Source of the DNA: Aralia elata
Lineage: Eukaryota > Streptophyta > Magnoliopsida > Apiales > Araliaceae
NCBI GenBank assembly: GCA_034770075.1
Contig: CM068380.1
Location: 33,929,765-33,993,764, forward strand
DNA: 64,000 bases
Direction of reading: 5' to 3'
Notes under the pieces: model-generated
The model's database searches: none
The model's input: the letters and a program-made list of their open reading frames with translations, nothing else
Told to the model about the DNA's origin: nothing
Shown here: piece by piece, positions 12,090 to 23,521 of the stretch
How positions within the stretch are numbered: position 1 is the first letter of the stretch
How the letters are laid out: each line of letters opens with the position of its first letter
Translations under genes and position numbers: made by a program

Positions 12090-13060
12090 AAAGGTATGAT
12101 CCCCACACCGCTAGATAGTAATGTAGGATACTTGGGTGACCTAGAAATCAAGAGAAAACAACTCCTCAACAAAAATAATCGATAAAAGGAGTTAAATCGA
12201 AGTCAAAATCAAGAAATTACTAAAAAGATATCCTCGGTTGGTAAGGAGGAGATTCTATCCATGAGAAATCCTCTCTAACATTCCATAATCCCAAAAATCA
12301 AGGTTTTCAGACCCGAATCGGTCATCGAACCGGAAAAGGTACCGGGTCGATGGGTCACTGGTGTAACCAGTGGTCGGACCGTTATTGACCTAGTGACGTA
12401 ATTAATATATTAAAATATATATTATTAGCAATAAATAAAATTTTAAAAAATCTCATTTTTTATGAACTAAAACATAATAAAGATGAGTTACAATATTAAT
12501 AAAAGTGGTTAATTTTAATATTAAAATTTTTTTGGTAAAAAAATAAAATAAAATAAAAACCGGGTCAATTAACCGGGTTTATCGGTTGGACCGCCGGTTG
12601 AACCGATGGTCAACGGGCCAACCCGGATTTTAACCAAAACTGGGTCATTGGTCCAAACTGGACCAGAAGACGGACCGGTTCTGGTTTTTACCGGTCCGAC
12701 CGTCGGGCCGGTCCGAGTTTTAAAACCATGCCAAAAATAGGATCCAAACACCTCTAGAAGTAATCTAGGATGTTAGGAGAGCCTAAAATCGAAGAAATAA
12801 TTGTAAACAACAAAGCCCAAGCATAACAATCGACAAAATGAGCAAGATCTATATCGAAATTGAATTACCATTAAAATAACTTTATAAGTTGGTTAAGAGG
12901 AATTTCTATAATGAGAAACCCTCTCTAACAAACGCTCTCTAACTACCTATGACTCAAAATAGGATCCACACACGACTAGATATGATCTAGGATGCTAAGA
13001 AAACCTTAAAACGAGAAAACGAAATAAATCTCAAACAACGTAATCGTAAATATAAGTAAA
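12090..13060. repeat. Imperfect tandem units of about 220-250 bp in fragment E
   Basis: The block aggatcca/cacac...ctaga...gtaatctaggatg recurs near 12090 (gatccccacaccgctagata), 12739 (ggatccaaacacctctagaa) and 12961 (ggatccacacacgactagat). Each repeat is preceded by gagaaatcctctctaac or gagaaaccctctctaac. The MITE sits between units 1 and 2. Confidence 0.6.
12299..12730. mobile_element. hAT-type MITE with 8-bp TSD
   Basis: A 432-bp non-coding element. Its ends are CAAGGTTTTCAGACCCG on the left and, read from the right, CATGGTTTTAAAACTCGGAC: imperfect terminal inverted repeats beginning CA. The flanking direct repeats ccaaaaat (12291-12298 and 12731-12738) match exactly. An 8-bp TSD with CA-starting TIRs fits hAT non-autonomous elements. 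Its interior is rich in ccggt/accgg motifs. Confidence 0.75.
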
Positions 13061-13298
13061 AACAAGCGTAGAGAGGAGAAATGGACCTTGGGAGTAAGAG
13101 TTTCTTCCTCCTTAAGATTTGTATGGATTGCTTGACTATAGATTGGTGAGAGATTTGATGAGAAAAACTAGATTAAGATTTAATTTAGAGAGTTTTTTTC
13201 TCTCATTTTTGCTATTTCTCTCCATAGATAACATATTTTCTCTCTAAAATGTCTTATTCTTCAAGCAAATGAGCCAAAACACTTATTTATAGTCACTC

Positions 13299-13484
13299 TG
13301 TGACGCCTCCAAAATCTGGGTACTTGCTACAACAGATCTGGTGCTCACTTACACATCTGTGACTTACATCCAACGCTAAATCCTTCTGTGTATAGATATT
13401 ATACAACAACTTTATCATCATTGATCTTAACTTCTTATCTATTTATCTATCCGAGACTTGCAGTATTAGCAACCAGGTAGTTCC
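13299..13484 (-). mobile_element. Relic Gypsy LTR D, left part
   Basis: Starts tgtgacgcctccaaaatctgg and contains cagatctggtgctcac, closely matching the plus-direction start of the B LTR. The C element inserted at 13485 (TSD gttcc). D continues at 26804. Its left neighbour cactc (13294-13298) may be half of its TSD. Confidence 0.6.
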
Positions 13485-13780
13485 TGTGACACCCCCAAAT
13501 TCAGGTACCAATATCTCGAATTTGGTGCTCACGATAAAATGCATCCATACACCTCTAAACAACATAAATCAACAAATGCGGAATAAAATAAACATATATT
13601 GTTCATTACAAAAGGTTCACTACGGTCCCAAGGTCTACAACCTTAAATAAATACATCGCAGAATACATTAATAATACAAAACTATTCCACGATTACACAA
13701 CGGGATAGTATATATAACTATTCCTTAAGCTTTCCTTTGCCTTTGTCCGCTTTAGAACTCCCCGGCTTAACTGTAATAGG

Positions 13781-13853
13781 TTCATGATATAGCAAGGGTG
13801 AGCAACTACTTTGCTCAGCAAGTTTAAAAGCAAGAATGAAGATATATCATGAA
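13781..13853 (-). promoter_or_regulatory. Conserved bipartite stem-loop, C 3' LTR
   Basis: The outer arms are TTCATGATATA (13781-13791) and TATATCATGAA (13843-13853). The inner arms are TGAGCAA (13799-13805) and TTGCTCA (13811-13817) with loop ctact. Relative to the solo A LTR the outermost pair is T-A instead of G-C, a compensatory change. Confidence 0.6.
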
Positions 13854-15176
13854 TGAATAAGAATAATAGCTACATAGATCAACAATTTATGAACATTGAT
13901 GAAATAGCTGAAATAACATAATCAAGGTTCAAATTAAACAATGAATAATGATTATTTACTGCTGAGTGGTCCAACCGACCATGAACTTTTGGCCAAAGAG
14001 TCGATCATTCGACTAACTCTTTTAAAACCTGGCCCCGTCAGTTGTACTCGAGGGGATCAGCCTCTCGTACACCATGTATATGCATAACATTTAACTCTGA
14101 CTGCATCGAATAACCGACACATTATAATCCCCTAATAAGGGTTGCTCTCTCAGTCCAAGAATCCGCACCAACAATCGGTTTGGATAGCTTTTAAAATAAT
14201 AATCTGTACATGTCTAACCGAAGCAAATGGCGTAGACTATCTCCTTAAACAGTTCATGCATGAAGAACTTAAACGTTTAACAATCCAACAATAGATAATG
14301 AATTCAAATGCATAAGCTGCGAATATCAATAATTATCTTGGAGGTGGAGTAATTGACAATAATTAATCCACTAATATGATTCAAAAGTAATAACTTAATT
14401 TGAGTCATGAAATTTGCAACAATATACAACCTGTATAAAATATGAAACCTGCTCAAAATATAATTCGAGTAAGGTTAAGGAAAACTTGCCCAACACAAGG
14501 GTTAGACAAGCGTTAGGAAACTTGCATTCAATATGTAGAAAGAATGAAGTTAGGGAACTTGCCCAACGCAAGGGTTAGACAAGCGTTAGGGAAACTTACC
14601 TGAAGCGCTGCTACAATATTACAACACACGCTCCTTAATGTCCTACACAATTAAGTACATATTCACATAACAATTAGTCACATACTGGATACTAAATAAT
14701 GGTTTATACTACTCTATAATGTTTCATTCTTATAAGAAACAAAATATTAAATAAGATTATACATACAAGTTACAGCGTTATGACGCTTGCGCGTCCGCAC
14801 GCCAACCTCGCCTATTCGAATGCCCAAGCGACACGCATTGCGTACGTCTAGCACACACATTCGATTTATCTAATACTCATTGCTTAATGCTAAGTATCAT
14901 TATAATTCATAACATTCATGTTTTAGGACTTAGAACAATGTCGTTATTGTCGGAAGCATTACACGTTGCACACGCGCTTGACCGACCCCCTTCTGTTTAC
15001 ACAATAGCCCTAAAAACGGTCAATATCAAAATTACTCCAGATAGTAAATTTCAATTCTAATTAATTGAAGTTATAGGTCTATCTCTAAGCTTTCCGGATC
15101 ATCTTGAATCATCCAATTTGGAGTTTATATGAGAAAGTTAGGTCCGTTTTACTAAAGGAGGTCTGCATCGCATAAC

Positions 15177-15593
15177 GAGCTCGCCCCGGAGTGCTTCTGC
15201 TCGCCCCAAAGTGCTTCTGCTCGCCCCAGAGGGCTTGTGCTCGCCCTAGAGGGTGTGTGCTCGCCCCGGAGCTTCCTCTCCTCGCCCTCCTCTTGATGAG
15301 CTCGCCCACCTCTCCGATGAGCTTGCCCATGAGCTCGCCCACCTTTTTGATGAGCTCGCCCACCTCTCCGATGAGCTTGCCCATGAGCTCGCCCACCTTA
15401 TGATGAGCTCGCCCTAAGCCAAATGAGCTCGCCTCCTCTCTGTCGAGCTCGCCTAGACCAAATGAGCTCGCCCCCGAAGGGCTGAGCTCGCCCTTAGGCC
15501 AAATGAGCTCTCCCCCGAAGGGCTGAGCTCGCCCCTAGGCCAATGAGCGCGCCCCCGAAGGGCTCCTCTTTGTCGAGCTCGCCAACAAGCCCT
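15177..15593. repeat. GAGCTCGCCC minisatellite, C 3' LTR
   Basis: A GC-rich array of gagctcgccc (often tgagctcgccc) spaced by 10-30 variable bases, with higher-order repeats such as tctccgatgagcttgcccat. It is a sharp contrast to the surrounding AT-rich LTR. ORFs read through it on both strands are repetitive and not gene-like. Confidence 0.85.
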
Positions 15594-17118
15594 GTTTTGG
15601 CACACAAACTTCAAACTTTCGTAACTTCTTCGTTACAACTCGGAATTAGGCCATTTTAGAGGCTATGGAAAGCTTACAACATGAACCATAAGACTCCTAT
15701 AGATTCATACACATATAGCATTAACCAAAATTATAAAACATGAAAATATCTACGATGGTCCTTTAAATTCGTCCAACAGTCCATGTTCTTATTCAACAGT
15801 TCATTGTTCTTGCTCCATTAAGCCAAGGTAAGGATTTCTTTCATTTTTGTTCCACTTTGATGTTGTTAATAGCTTACATAGTCTCTTAACAACATTTACA
15901 AACATCCAAAATAAATAATAACAACGAGAATCGCAACAATAACTCAAACCCATCAACAGAAGCTTAAAAGCTCCAAAAACCATAAAAACTTAGAAACTCT
16001 CAACCAAATTAGTTGGGATGGGTTTAGGTTGATGGTTTACCTCTTGTAATCCCTGTAAGATGCTAGAGAACTTGCTAGGCTTGGCTTGAGACTCTTTTTC
16101 TTCCTTCCTTGCTGCACCCGAGCCTCTCCTCCTCTCCTTTTTCCTTCACCCGCTGCTCCTTCCTCTCGAGCTTCTTCTTTCTTCTTCCCTTGCTGCACCC
16201 GAGCCTCTTGCCCCCCCACTAGCTCTCTCTTTCTGTGTGCTTAATAATGGGTTGAAGTTTGAATTAGGTAGAGAAGAGGGGAACCAATGGGGCTTAGTCC
16301 TTCTTCTTTTGCACTCTCACTCTACTTGCAGCAACAAGGGAAAGGATGATGGATATGATCAGATGTGCAAGGAGGAGGAGGTGAAGGACTTGGTGGGTGA
16401 CTTCGGGAGATGGGGGAAATAGTTGCGCGGCCCGAGCTCCGTTGGAATAATTCTCAAGAAGGAATGTTTAGCATTAGGGATTATCCATGCATTGTGCTTG
16501 GCACAATGCCACCATCAGCCGACACTCCCTCCATTCTCTCCTTTGATTGGTCCAAAGAGTTAGATGGTTCCCCATATCAGAAACACACAAACTAATACAC
16601 CCATTTGGTCTCTCCCATGCCCGAATACTCCCTCATTTGTACCCAATTTGCTCAATAACTCTACCCATAATTAAAACGGGTACTCCCATAAATTATTGGG
16701 ACGCATAAAAATAATTATTATGGGATTTGTCCATTTATTCGGAACACCCATATAATACATTTTGGATACGGATAAAATCACGTATCAGCTCAAATAAAAT
16801 TTTCGACGCTTGGAAAAATTATTCGTACGTATACACATATTTATGAAATTTATTAAAATCGAAAAAGACACAAAAATAATATGGCGTGAATAATGCCTCG
16901 GGAAACGTGCTCCGTGAATAGTGATTTAGCGACGCTACGCGAAATCAATTATTCACTTAAACAAAACTACAACTCGTAAAATTTCATACATTCACTTCAC
17001 CCAGGTTGTCACACAACTTTTAAACATGCAACAAAAATAATATTAATAAAATATAATAAATTCGGTAATATTCAAATATTCGAATTACAAGGAAATTTCA
17101 GAATTCCCGGTCGTTACA

Positions 17119-17130
17119 TCCTCCCCCCTT
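17119..17130 (-). promoter_or_regulatory. Element C polypurine tract
   Basis: Minus strand AAGGGGGGAGGA directly abuts the 3' LTR start TGTAACGACC. It primes plus-strand DNA synthesis. Confidence 0.85.
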
Positions 17131-17182
17131 ATAAGAATTCTGTCCCCAGAATTACAGTCTAGGTACGGAAAACTTAACGGGT

Positions 17183-20100
17183 TCACTCAAAAAGATGCGG
17201 ATAATTCTTCCTCATCTTCTCTTCTAGCTCCCACGTAGCTTCTTCAGCTGCGTGGTTCCTCCAAAGTACTTTGACCGAATGAATGACCTTATTTCTCAAC
17301 GTTTGCTCCTTCCTATCTAATATCTGGACAGGAATCTCTTCATATGATAAGTCCTTCTCCACTTGAATTGGTTCATAGGATATCACATGCTTGTAGTCGG
17401 GTTTATATGGCCGCAACACAGAAACGTGAAACACATTATGAATATGCTCCAGTTAAGGAGGTAGAGCTACCTCGTACGCCACTTCACCTACCCTCTTTAA
17501 AACTTCAAATGGTCCTACGAACCTGGGACTCAATTTTCCCTTCTTACCAAATCTGATCTTCCCCTTCCAGGGAGATACCTTCAAAAACACAAAGCTGCCA
17601 ACTTCAAAGTCTCGCTTCTGACGATGCAAATCGGCGTATTTCTTCTGTCGATCCTGAGCCGCTACCAATCGAGCTCTTATCACTTTGACGACATCCACAG
17701 TCTGTTGCACCAATTCAGGTCCCAACAGTCTTCGTTCACCAACTTCGTCCCAACACAGAGGTGTTCGACACTTCCTTCCGTATAATGCTTCGTATGGCGG
17801 CATGCCAATACTTGCATGATAACTGTTATTATATGCAAACTCCACCAATGGTAGGTGATCGTCCCAGCTGCCGTTAAAATCCATCACACATGCTCTAAGC
17901 ATGTCCTCCAGCGTCTGAATCGTTCGTTCGCTTTGCCCATCCGTTTGAGGGTGATACGCCGTACTCAACCTCAACTGAGTTCCCAATCTTTCTTGTAAGC
18001 TCTTCCAGAAATTGGACGTGAAGCGCGGATCTCTGTCAGATACAATAGATACCGGTACTCCATGTCGTGACACAATCTCTTTCACATATAACTTTGCTAG
18101 CTGCTCCAGCCTGTACCTTATCTTGATCGGTAGAAAATGTGCAGATTTAGTCAAACGATCCACAATCACCCAGATCGCGTCGTAACCCTTTTGAGTTGGT
18201 GGAAGCCCCGTCACAAAATCCATCGTGATATGCTCCCACTTCCACTCTGGAATATTCAGCGGTTGTAGCAGTCCACCCGGTTTCTGATGTTCTGCTTTTA
18301 CCCTCTGACATGTCAAGCATCGCCCAACACATTCTGCGACCTCCCTTTTCATGTTCGGCCACCAGACGTGTTGGCGTAAATCCTGATACATCTTGGTACT
18401 ACCAGGGTGTATCGAATACCTTGTAGAATGAGCTTCCTGCAGAATCTCTTCTCTCAACTCCGGAACCATCGGTATCCAGATCCTCCCTTCAAACCTTAGC
18501 AGTCCTGTGCCATCAATTTTGTACTTTAATTCCTCTCCTTCTGAGATTCGCTTCTTTATGGCGATACATTCATCATCCTTTTCTTGAGCCTCTTTTATCT
18601 TGTCTAATGAAGTCGGACTCGCCTCCACTGCGAACAGTTTCTCATCTGCATTCGTCGGATATTTGACTTCTAACTCCAGTCTTTCCATATCCTTGATCAG
18701 TTCTTCTTGAGCTGTCAGCATCATCAACTTATCTCTGCCCTTCCTACTTAGAGCATCGGCTACTACATTGGCCTTACCGGGATGGTACAGAATTTCACAA
18801 TCGTAGTCCTTGATCAACTCCAACCATCGCCTCTGCCTCATGTTTAGTTCCTTTTGAGTGAATATATACTTCAGACTTTTGTGGTCTGTGTATATCTCAC
18901 ACTTCTCCCCATACAGATAGTGTCTCCAAATCTTCAGAGCAAACACTACTGCTGCTAGTTCCAGGTCATGAGTCGGATACCCCTTCTCATAGTCCTTCAG
19001 CTGCCGTGACGCGTACGCAATGACCTTCCCATGCTGCATCAGTACGCACCCAAGGCCTTTGTGTGACGCATCACTGTACACCACAATTCCCCCTGTATTA
19101 TCTGGTAGGGATAACACAGGTGCTTCACTAAGTTTCTTCTTCAACTCCAAGAAACTCTCTTCGCACTTATCTGTCCATACAAACTTCACAGTCTTCCTTG
19201 TCAAATTTGTCAACGGTGTTGCTATCTTTGAAAAGTTCTGAATAAACCTCCGATAGTAACCTGCTAATCCCAAGAAACTTCGGACTTCTGTCTGTGTCTT
19301 CGGCTGCTCCCAGTTTATTACTGCTTCTACCTTGGCAAGATCCACCGATACAACATCCTTGTCAATCACATGCCCCAAAAACTGCACTCTTTGTAGCCAA
19401 AATTGACACTTGGAAATCTTTGCATACAACTTCTCCCTTCTCAGTGTTTCTAGGGCTATCCTTAAATGCTCGACGTGTTCCCCCTCCGTCTTCGAGTAAA
19501 CAAGAATGTCATCTATGAAAATGACGACAAATTTATCTAGGTTTTGCTTGAACACTCTGTTCATCATGTCCATAAATGCTGCTGGCGCATTCGTCAGCCC
19601 AAACGACATCACCAAAAACTCAAAGTGTCCATATCGAGTTCTGAATGCTGTCTTTGGAATATCCTCCTGCCTTACCTTCAGTTGGTGATATCCTGTCCTC
19701 AAGTCAATCTTTGAGAAGTATTTCGCTCCCTTTAATTGATCGAACAAATCATCAATTCTAGGCAACGGATACTTGTTCTTAATGGTAACCTTATTCAATT
19801 CCCTGTAGTCAATACAAAGCCTTAACGACCCATCCTTCTTTTTCACGAACAATACTGGCGCTCCCCACGGAGATACACTCGGACGAATATATCCTTTATC
19901 TAGCAGCTCCTGCAGTTGAACCATCAGTTCTTTCATCTCTACCGGTGCCATCCTGTACGGTGCCTTTGAGATCGGTGCGGTTCCCGGTACCAAGTCGATC
20001 ACAAATTCCACTTCTCTATCCGGCGGTAAACCCGGTATCTCATCTGGAAAAACATCTGGAAATTCCCTTACTACAGGTATCTGACCCAACTCACCCTCTA

Positions 20101-21694
20101 CTCTTCGAGTATCAACCACGTGAGCCAAATAACCTATACAACCTTTCCTTAGCAATCTCCTAGCTTGCATCATCGTCAGACAACAAGATTGTCTAGGCGA
20201 TTTACTACCGTAGAATACGACCTTCGACTTATTCGGAGTCTTTAGGTGTATACTTTTCTTCTGACAATCAATCATAGCCCCGTGACTAGACAACCAATCC
20301 ATCCCAAGAATTACATCAAATTCTCCTAGTCGTATCGGAACTAAATCTACGCTCAGTTTATACCCGTTTATCTCAGCACAACAATTTCTATGGATGTATT
20401 CCACAGGAATAACTTCTTTATTAGCTTCTTCCACATTCATTGGATTCTCTAATTTCTCACGAGGTAAGTTTAGCCGTTTAGCAAATTCATCCGACACAAA
20501 TGAACAGGTAGCTCCCGAATCAAATAATACATATGCATTAATATTATTGATCGAAATAATACCTGACACCACATCCTTTGATTCCATCGCATCCTGCACT
20601 GTCATGTTGAAGGTGCGTGCTACTGGTCTGTTCTGCTGTGTTGGTCCTCCGATAGCCAGCTTACTGTTGTTCCCTTGGTTAGCACTGCCTGCATCACTCT
20701 TCCTCTTTGGGCAATCCTTCTTCTGATGATCTGAAGCACCACAAGAAAAACAACTTCCTGCCTTTGCCTTTGGGCATTGTGGGGCAAAGTGCCCTGGTTG
20801 ACCACAGTTGAAACAAACTCCTTTTCCTTTCATGCATTCTCCAAAGTGATTCCTTCCACATTTTTCGCATTTATTCCCCTTCTTTACATCCCCTCCAGAT
20901 TTGCTTCCTGTCATCTGACTGTCATTCTATCTTCTCTTATTTGGGTTACTTCCCCCACTGCTACCTTCCTTATGACTATCATGGCTCTTTTTCTTTTTCT
21001 GATCTTGGTTGTGCCTGGCCAAAGCTTCGCTTCCTCCCTCAGCAATGATTGCTTTCTCAAGTAATGTAGAAAATGTGTTGATCTGCAAAACCGCAACCTT
21101 ACTATACACCCAAGGTTTCAGTCCTTGTTCAAATCTCTTTGCTCGTCTAGCTTTGGTGTCCACCTGATGTGGAGCAAACCTAGCTAACTCGTTAAATTTT
21201 GCGGCATACTCCGCAACTGACATGCTTCCTTGCTTTAGTTCCAGGAACTTTATCTCCATGCTTGCCTGCATGCTTGCTGGAAAGTAATTTTCGAAAAACA
21301 GCTCCTTGAAACGAGCCCATGCAATCGTACCTTCCCCGACTCGACCTTTGTTCGCCTTCCACCAGTAATTTGCCTCACCTTTCATCATGAAAGTGGCAAA
21401 CGACGTCATCTATTCTTCGGCCACCCTCGCGACCTCAAAAACTTTCTCCATTTCTTCCACCCATGTCTGGGCTTCAATCGGGTCCGTAGTCCCACGAAAC
21501 TCTGGTGGTCCTACTAATTTGAAGTCCTTAAAATTTGCCATGTGACTTCCTGGCTGATCAACTGCAGCGGCTTGTCTGCCCTGCATTGCTTCTGCTAATA
21601 AGTTAACAAAAGCCCTCATAGGGTCTGCCTGACCCTCCTCGTTATTCACCGACTCCTCAACCCTTTGGTTACGCGGTCGTCCTCTTGGCGCCAT
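17183..21694 (-). pseudogene. gag-pol: Element C gag-pol, three premature stops
   Basis: Starts MAPRGRPRNQRVEES at 21694, as in element A. Gag includes the WKANKGRV and EYAAKFNELARFAP region. TAG at 21410-21412 replaces a Gln present in A; TAG at 20927-20929 replaces a Trp. The long part from 20914 (1153 aa) has three zinc knuckles (residues 16-68; e.g. CFNCGQPGHFAPQC), protease DSGA at 132, RT with FIDD near 466, and RNase H (VVYSDASHKGLG, YTDHKSLKY). Integrase has its HHCC finger (HPGSTKMYQDLRQ...CLTCQR) and DDE residues in ITMDFVTG, SDRDPRF and YHPQTDGQSERT. A TAA at 17453-17455 interrupts after VALPP; then LRPYKP and a chromodomain (VLWRNHAAEEATWELEEK) run to 17183. Catalytic residues look intact; only the stops break it. 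Confidence 0.95.
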
Positions 21695-22087
21695 GATCTG
21701 CTAAAAGAAAACCATCGGCTATTACTAATAGATCTAGGCCTCATGCAACAAGTCATTTAAGTCAACCATTAAAAGTAAAAACATCTATCAAACACGTTTG
21801 ATTTAAATAAAACAACTACATTTATAACCATATGTCACTGTCTTAATACAACCAGACTCAACATGTGGCATACTTCTAAAAATGCTAAATGACATAGCCT
21901 CCAACCATTAACTATCCCCTAAAGAACAAAATTGGGGAATAATAACCTCACACCCCTCTATCAGGAACAAAATTGGGGTTCAACTACTATCCCACGCATG
22001 CTACAAGCAGAGGGATTTACAACATAAGTAAGCCCCTAATACAACAAAAGTGGGACCTACTGCAAACATAATGCTAAAAATAACACA
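21695..22087 (-). other. Element C spacer between aORF and gag
   Basis: 393 non-coding bases. Just upstream of the gag ATG the minus strand reads GGTTTTCTTTTAGCAGATC, which could serve as a 3' splice site for gag mRNA; element A does not keep it well, so this is weak. Confidence 0.5.
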
Positions 22088-22897
22088 TCACCGCCTGCTG
22101 CGGCGGAGTGCAACTCGGAGCTCCCGTCGAGCCAGCCTGTCGACCACTCGGCGCCTAATTACGCGCCTGCTGCTCCCCTCATCTCTGGGGTACCTCCTCA
22201 CCTTGTCCCTCAGTCTGCCGATAGAAGTGGTCAAGCCTGACCTGAGGGAATCAATCTCTGCAGTCAGGGCTGCCAAGTGCTCCATAGCCTCATCTCGCTC
22301 TAGACGAGTAATCTCTAGCTGATCCTCTACTCGCTCTATCTGTCCTACCAGCATCACATTCCTCTCTAGGAGGTCATACACCATTATACCAAACTGAACA
22401 GAAACCCCTCGGCGACCGTGAACCTCTGCCTCTAATTCGGTAATCCTCTGGTCCCTTTCCTGCAACTTCTGGGTCAACTCAGTCTTTTCCCCCAAAGTCT
22501 GATATGCCAATGACCTGTACTGCTCTTCTCGGTCCTGGTGCTCCTGGTTCTGCTCCTCTAAGTGAGTTACTCGATTCTCGAGCTCCTCGTTCCTACTTGT
22601 CAGCTCTTCGATAATATCACTAGCAATAGTGCCCATGCCATCTGTATACTCAGGTGGCTCATCATCCTCCGTCACTGGATCCTCCTCGGGGTCCTCATCC
22701 TCCCCCTCGTCGCTTAACAGCCTCAGCACTCTTCCGGTAACTGGCTCCTCCTCAGAACCATACTCGGCCTCGGACTCATCCCTAGTGTCCATCATCTCTG
22801 GCTCACTCGGCTGCACCTCCACTATGGGCCCTACGTCCACATGAATGTCTGTGAACTCTACCTCTCTAGCAGGACTGAACTCTCCCATCTCAGACAT
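22088..22897 (-). CDS. Element C aORF: acidic/coiled-coil/Arg-rich protein
   Basis: An open frame of 269 codons between PBS and gag, not a standard chromovirus gene. I chose ATG 22897 (MSEMGEFSP) because the A and B copies start at the same place, each after TGTAGG; an in-frame ATG at 22945 is not shared. The N-terminal half is very acidic (DEGEDEDPEEDPVTEDDE). A motif EPPEYTDGMG is followed by IIEELTSRNEELENRVTHLE, clearly a coiled coil with heptads, then a second coiled-coil stretch. The C-terminus is Arg-rich (RRVIRRRVVDRLARRELR). Element A's counterpart shares the EPPxYxDGMG motif and the coiled coil. I do not recognise the family; a Gag accessory, assembly or RNA-binding role is possible but unproven. 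Confidence 0.75.
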   Translation of the reverse strand: MSEMGEFSPAREVEFTDIHVDVGPIVEVQPSEPEMMDTRDESEAEYGSEEEPVTGRVLRLLSDEGEDEDPEEDPVTEDDEPPEYTDGMGTIASDIIEELTSRNEELENRVTHLEEQNQEHQDREEQYRSLAYQTLGEKTELTQKLQERDQRITELEAEVHGRRGVSVQFGIMVYDLLERNVMLVGQIERVEDQLEITRLERDEAMEHLAALTAEIDSLRSGLTTSIGRLRDKVRRYPRDEGSSRRVIRRRVVDRLARRELRVALRRSRR

Positions 22898-23137
22898 CCT
22901 ACAGCCACAAACAGAAACAAATAGATAGCAAGATGTCAGTGTCACAATAAAATATATTCATTGATAAAATGAAATGATATTTTATCATGCACAACTCGGC
23001 TCGATGGATTTCCACAATCCACCTTCAGACATGACCATCAAATGAATCTCCCCGATCCATCACCTAGCGTACTCAATACGAGTTTAATACTAAGGTTATA
23101 ACCTAGGTTTCGCAAATCCTAAAGTTTATAACCTAAA
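22898..23137 (-). promoter_or_regulatory. Element C leader with splice-acceptor-like end
   Basis: Non-coding leader between PBS and aORF. Its last bases read TTTCTGTTTGTGGCTGTAG then GATG: a pyrimidine-rich tract and AG (22900-22899) one base before the ATG. A CTGAC branch-point-like site lies at 22935-22939. AG/GTTATA donor-like sites occur upstream in the same leader. Confidence 0.5.
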
Positions 23138-23149
23138 GCTCTGATACCA
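23138..23149 (-). promoter_or_regulatory. Element C primer-binding site (tRNA-iMet)
   Basis: Minus strand TGGTATCAGAGC, complementary to the 3' end of plant initiator Met tRNA, three bases from the 5' LTR. Confidence 0.9.
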
Positions 23150-23448
23150 ACCTGTGACACCCCCAAATTCAGGTACCAATACCTCGAATTTGGTGCTCAC
23201 GATAAAATGCATCCATACACCTCTAAACAACATAAATCAACAAATGCGGAATAAAATAAACATATGTTGTTCATTACAAAAGGTTCACTACGGTCCCAAG
23301 GTCTACAACCTTAAATAAATACATCGCAGAATACATTAATAATACAAAACTATTCCACGATTACACAACAGGATAGTATATATAACTATTCCTTAAGCTT
23401 TCCTTTGCCTTTATCCGCTTTGGAACTCCCCGGCTTAACTGCAATAGG

Positions 23449-23521
23449 TTCATGATATAGCAAGGGTGAGCAACTACTTTGCTCAGCAAGTTTAAAAGCA
23501 AGAATGAAGATATATCATGAA
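23449..23521 (-). promoter_or_regulatory. Conserved bipartite stem-loop, C 5' LTR
   Basis: Outer arms TTCATGATATA (23449-23459) and TATATCATGAA (23511-23521); inner arms 23467-23473 and 23479-23485. Same as in the 3' LTR. Confidence 0.6.

Larger units (their letters stand above)
11139..13298 (-). mobile_element. Old LTR-like fragment E
   Basis: There is no coding potential. Near its right end a minus-strand TATA-like CTATAAATAAG (13282-13292) is followed, in transcription direction, by a CT/GA-rich leader and by imperfect repeats of about 220-250 bp. This looks like the promoter and transcribed part of an LTR, but neither terminus is visible. D is inserted next to the TATA. Alternative: 5' region of an unrelated transcription unit. 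Confidence 0.4.
13485..17118 (-). mobile_element. Element C 3' LTR
   Basis: Plus-direction start tgtgacacccccaaattcagg, end cggtcgttaca. It carries the stem-loop at 13781-13853, a repeat of about 90 bp near 14480-14610 (acttgcccaac.caagggttagacaagcg twice), and the GAGCTCGCCC minisatellite. ORFs within it are low-complexity or chance. Confidence 0.93.

Noticed and set aside
4467..13484. 4467 and 13299/13485 LTR starts as the two ends of one element
   Set aside because: The 4467 LTR closes at 8265 with its own TSD, and D and C are different families.
15109..15403. ORFs on both strands over the GC-rich array (also 24777-25086)
   Set aside because: Products are simple repeats of the minisatellite unit.
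16237..16595. ORFs near the C LTR purine-rich end (also 25760-26098)
   Set aside because: Inside LTR sequence, compositionally biased, duplicated only because the LTR is.
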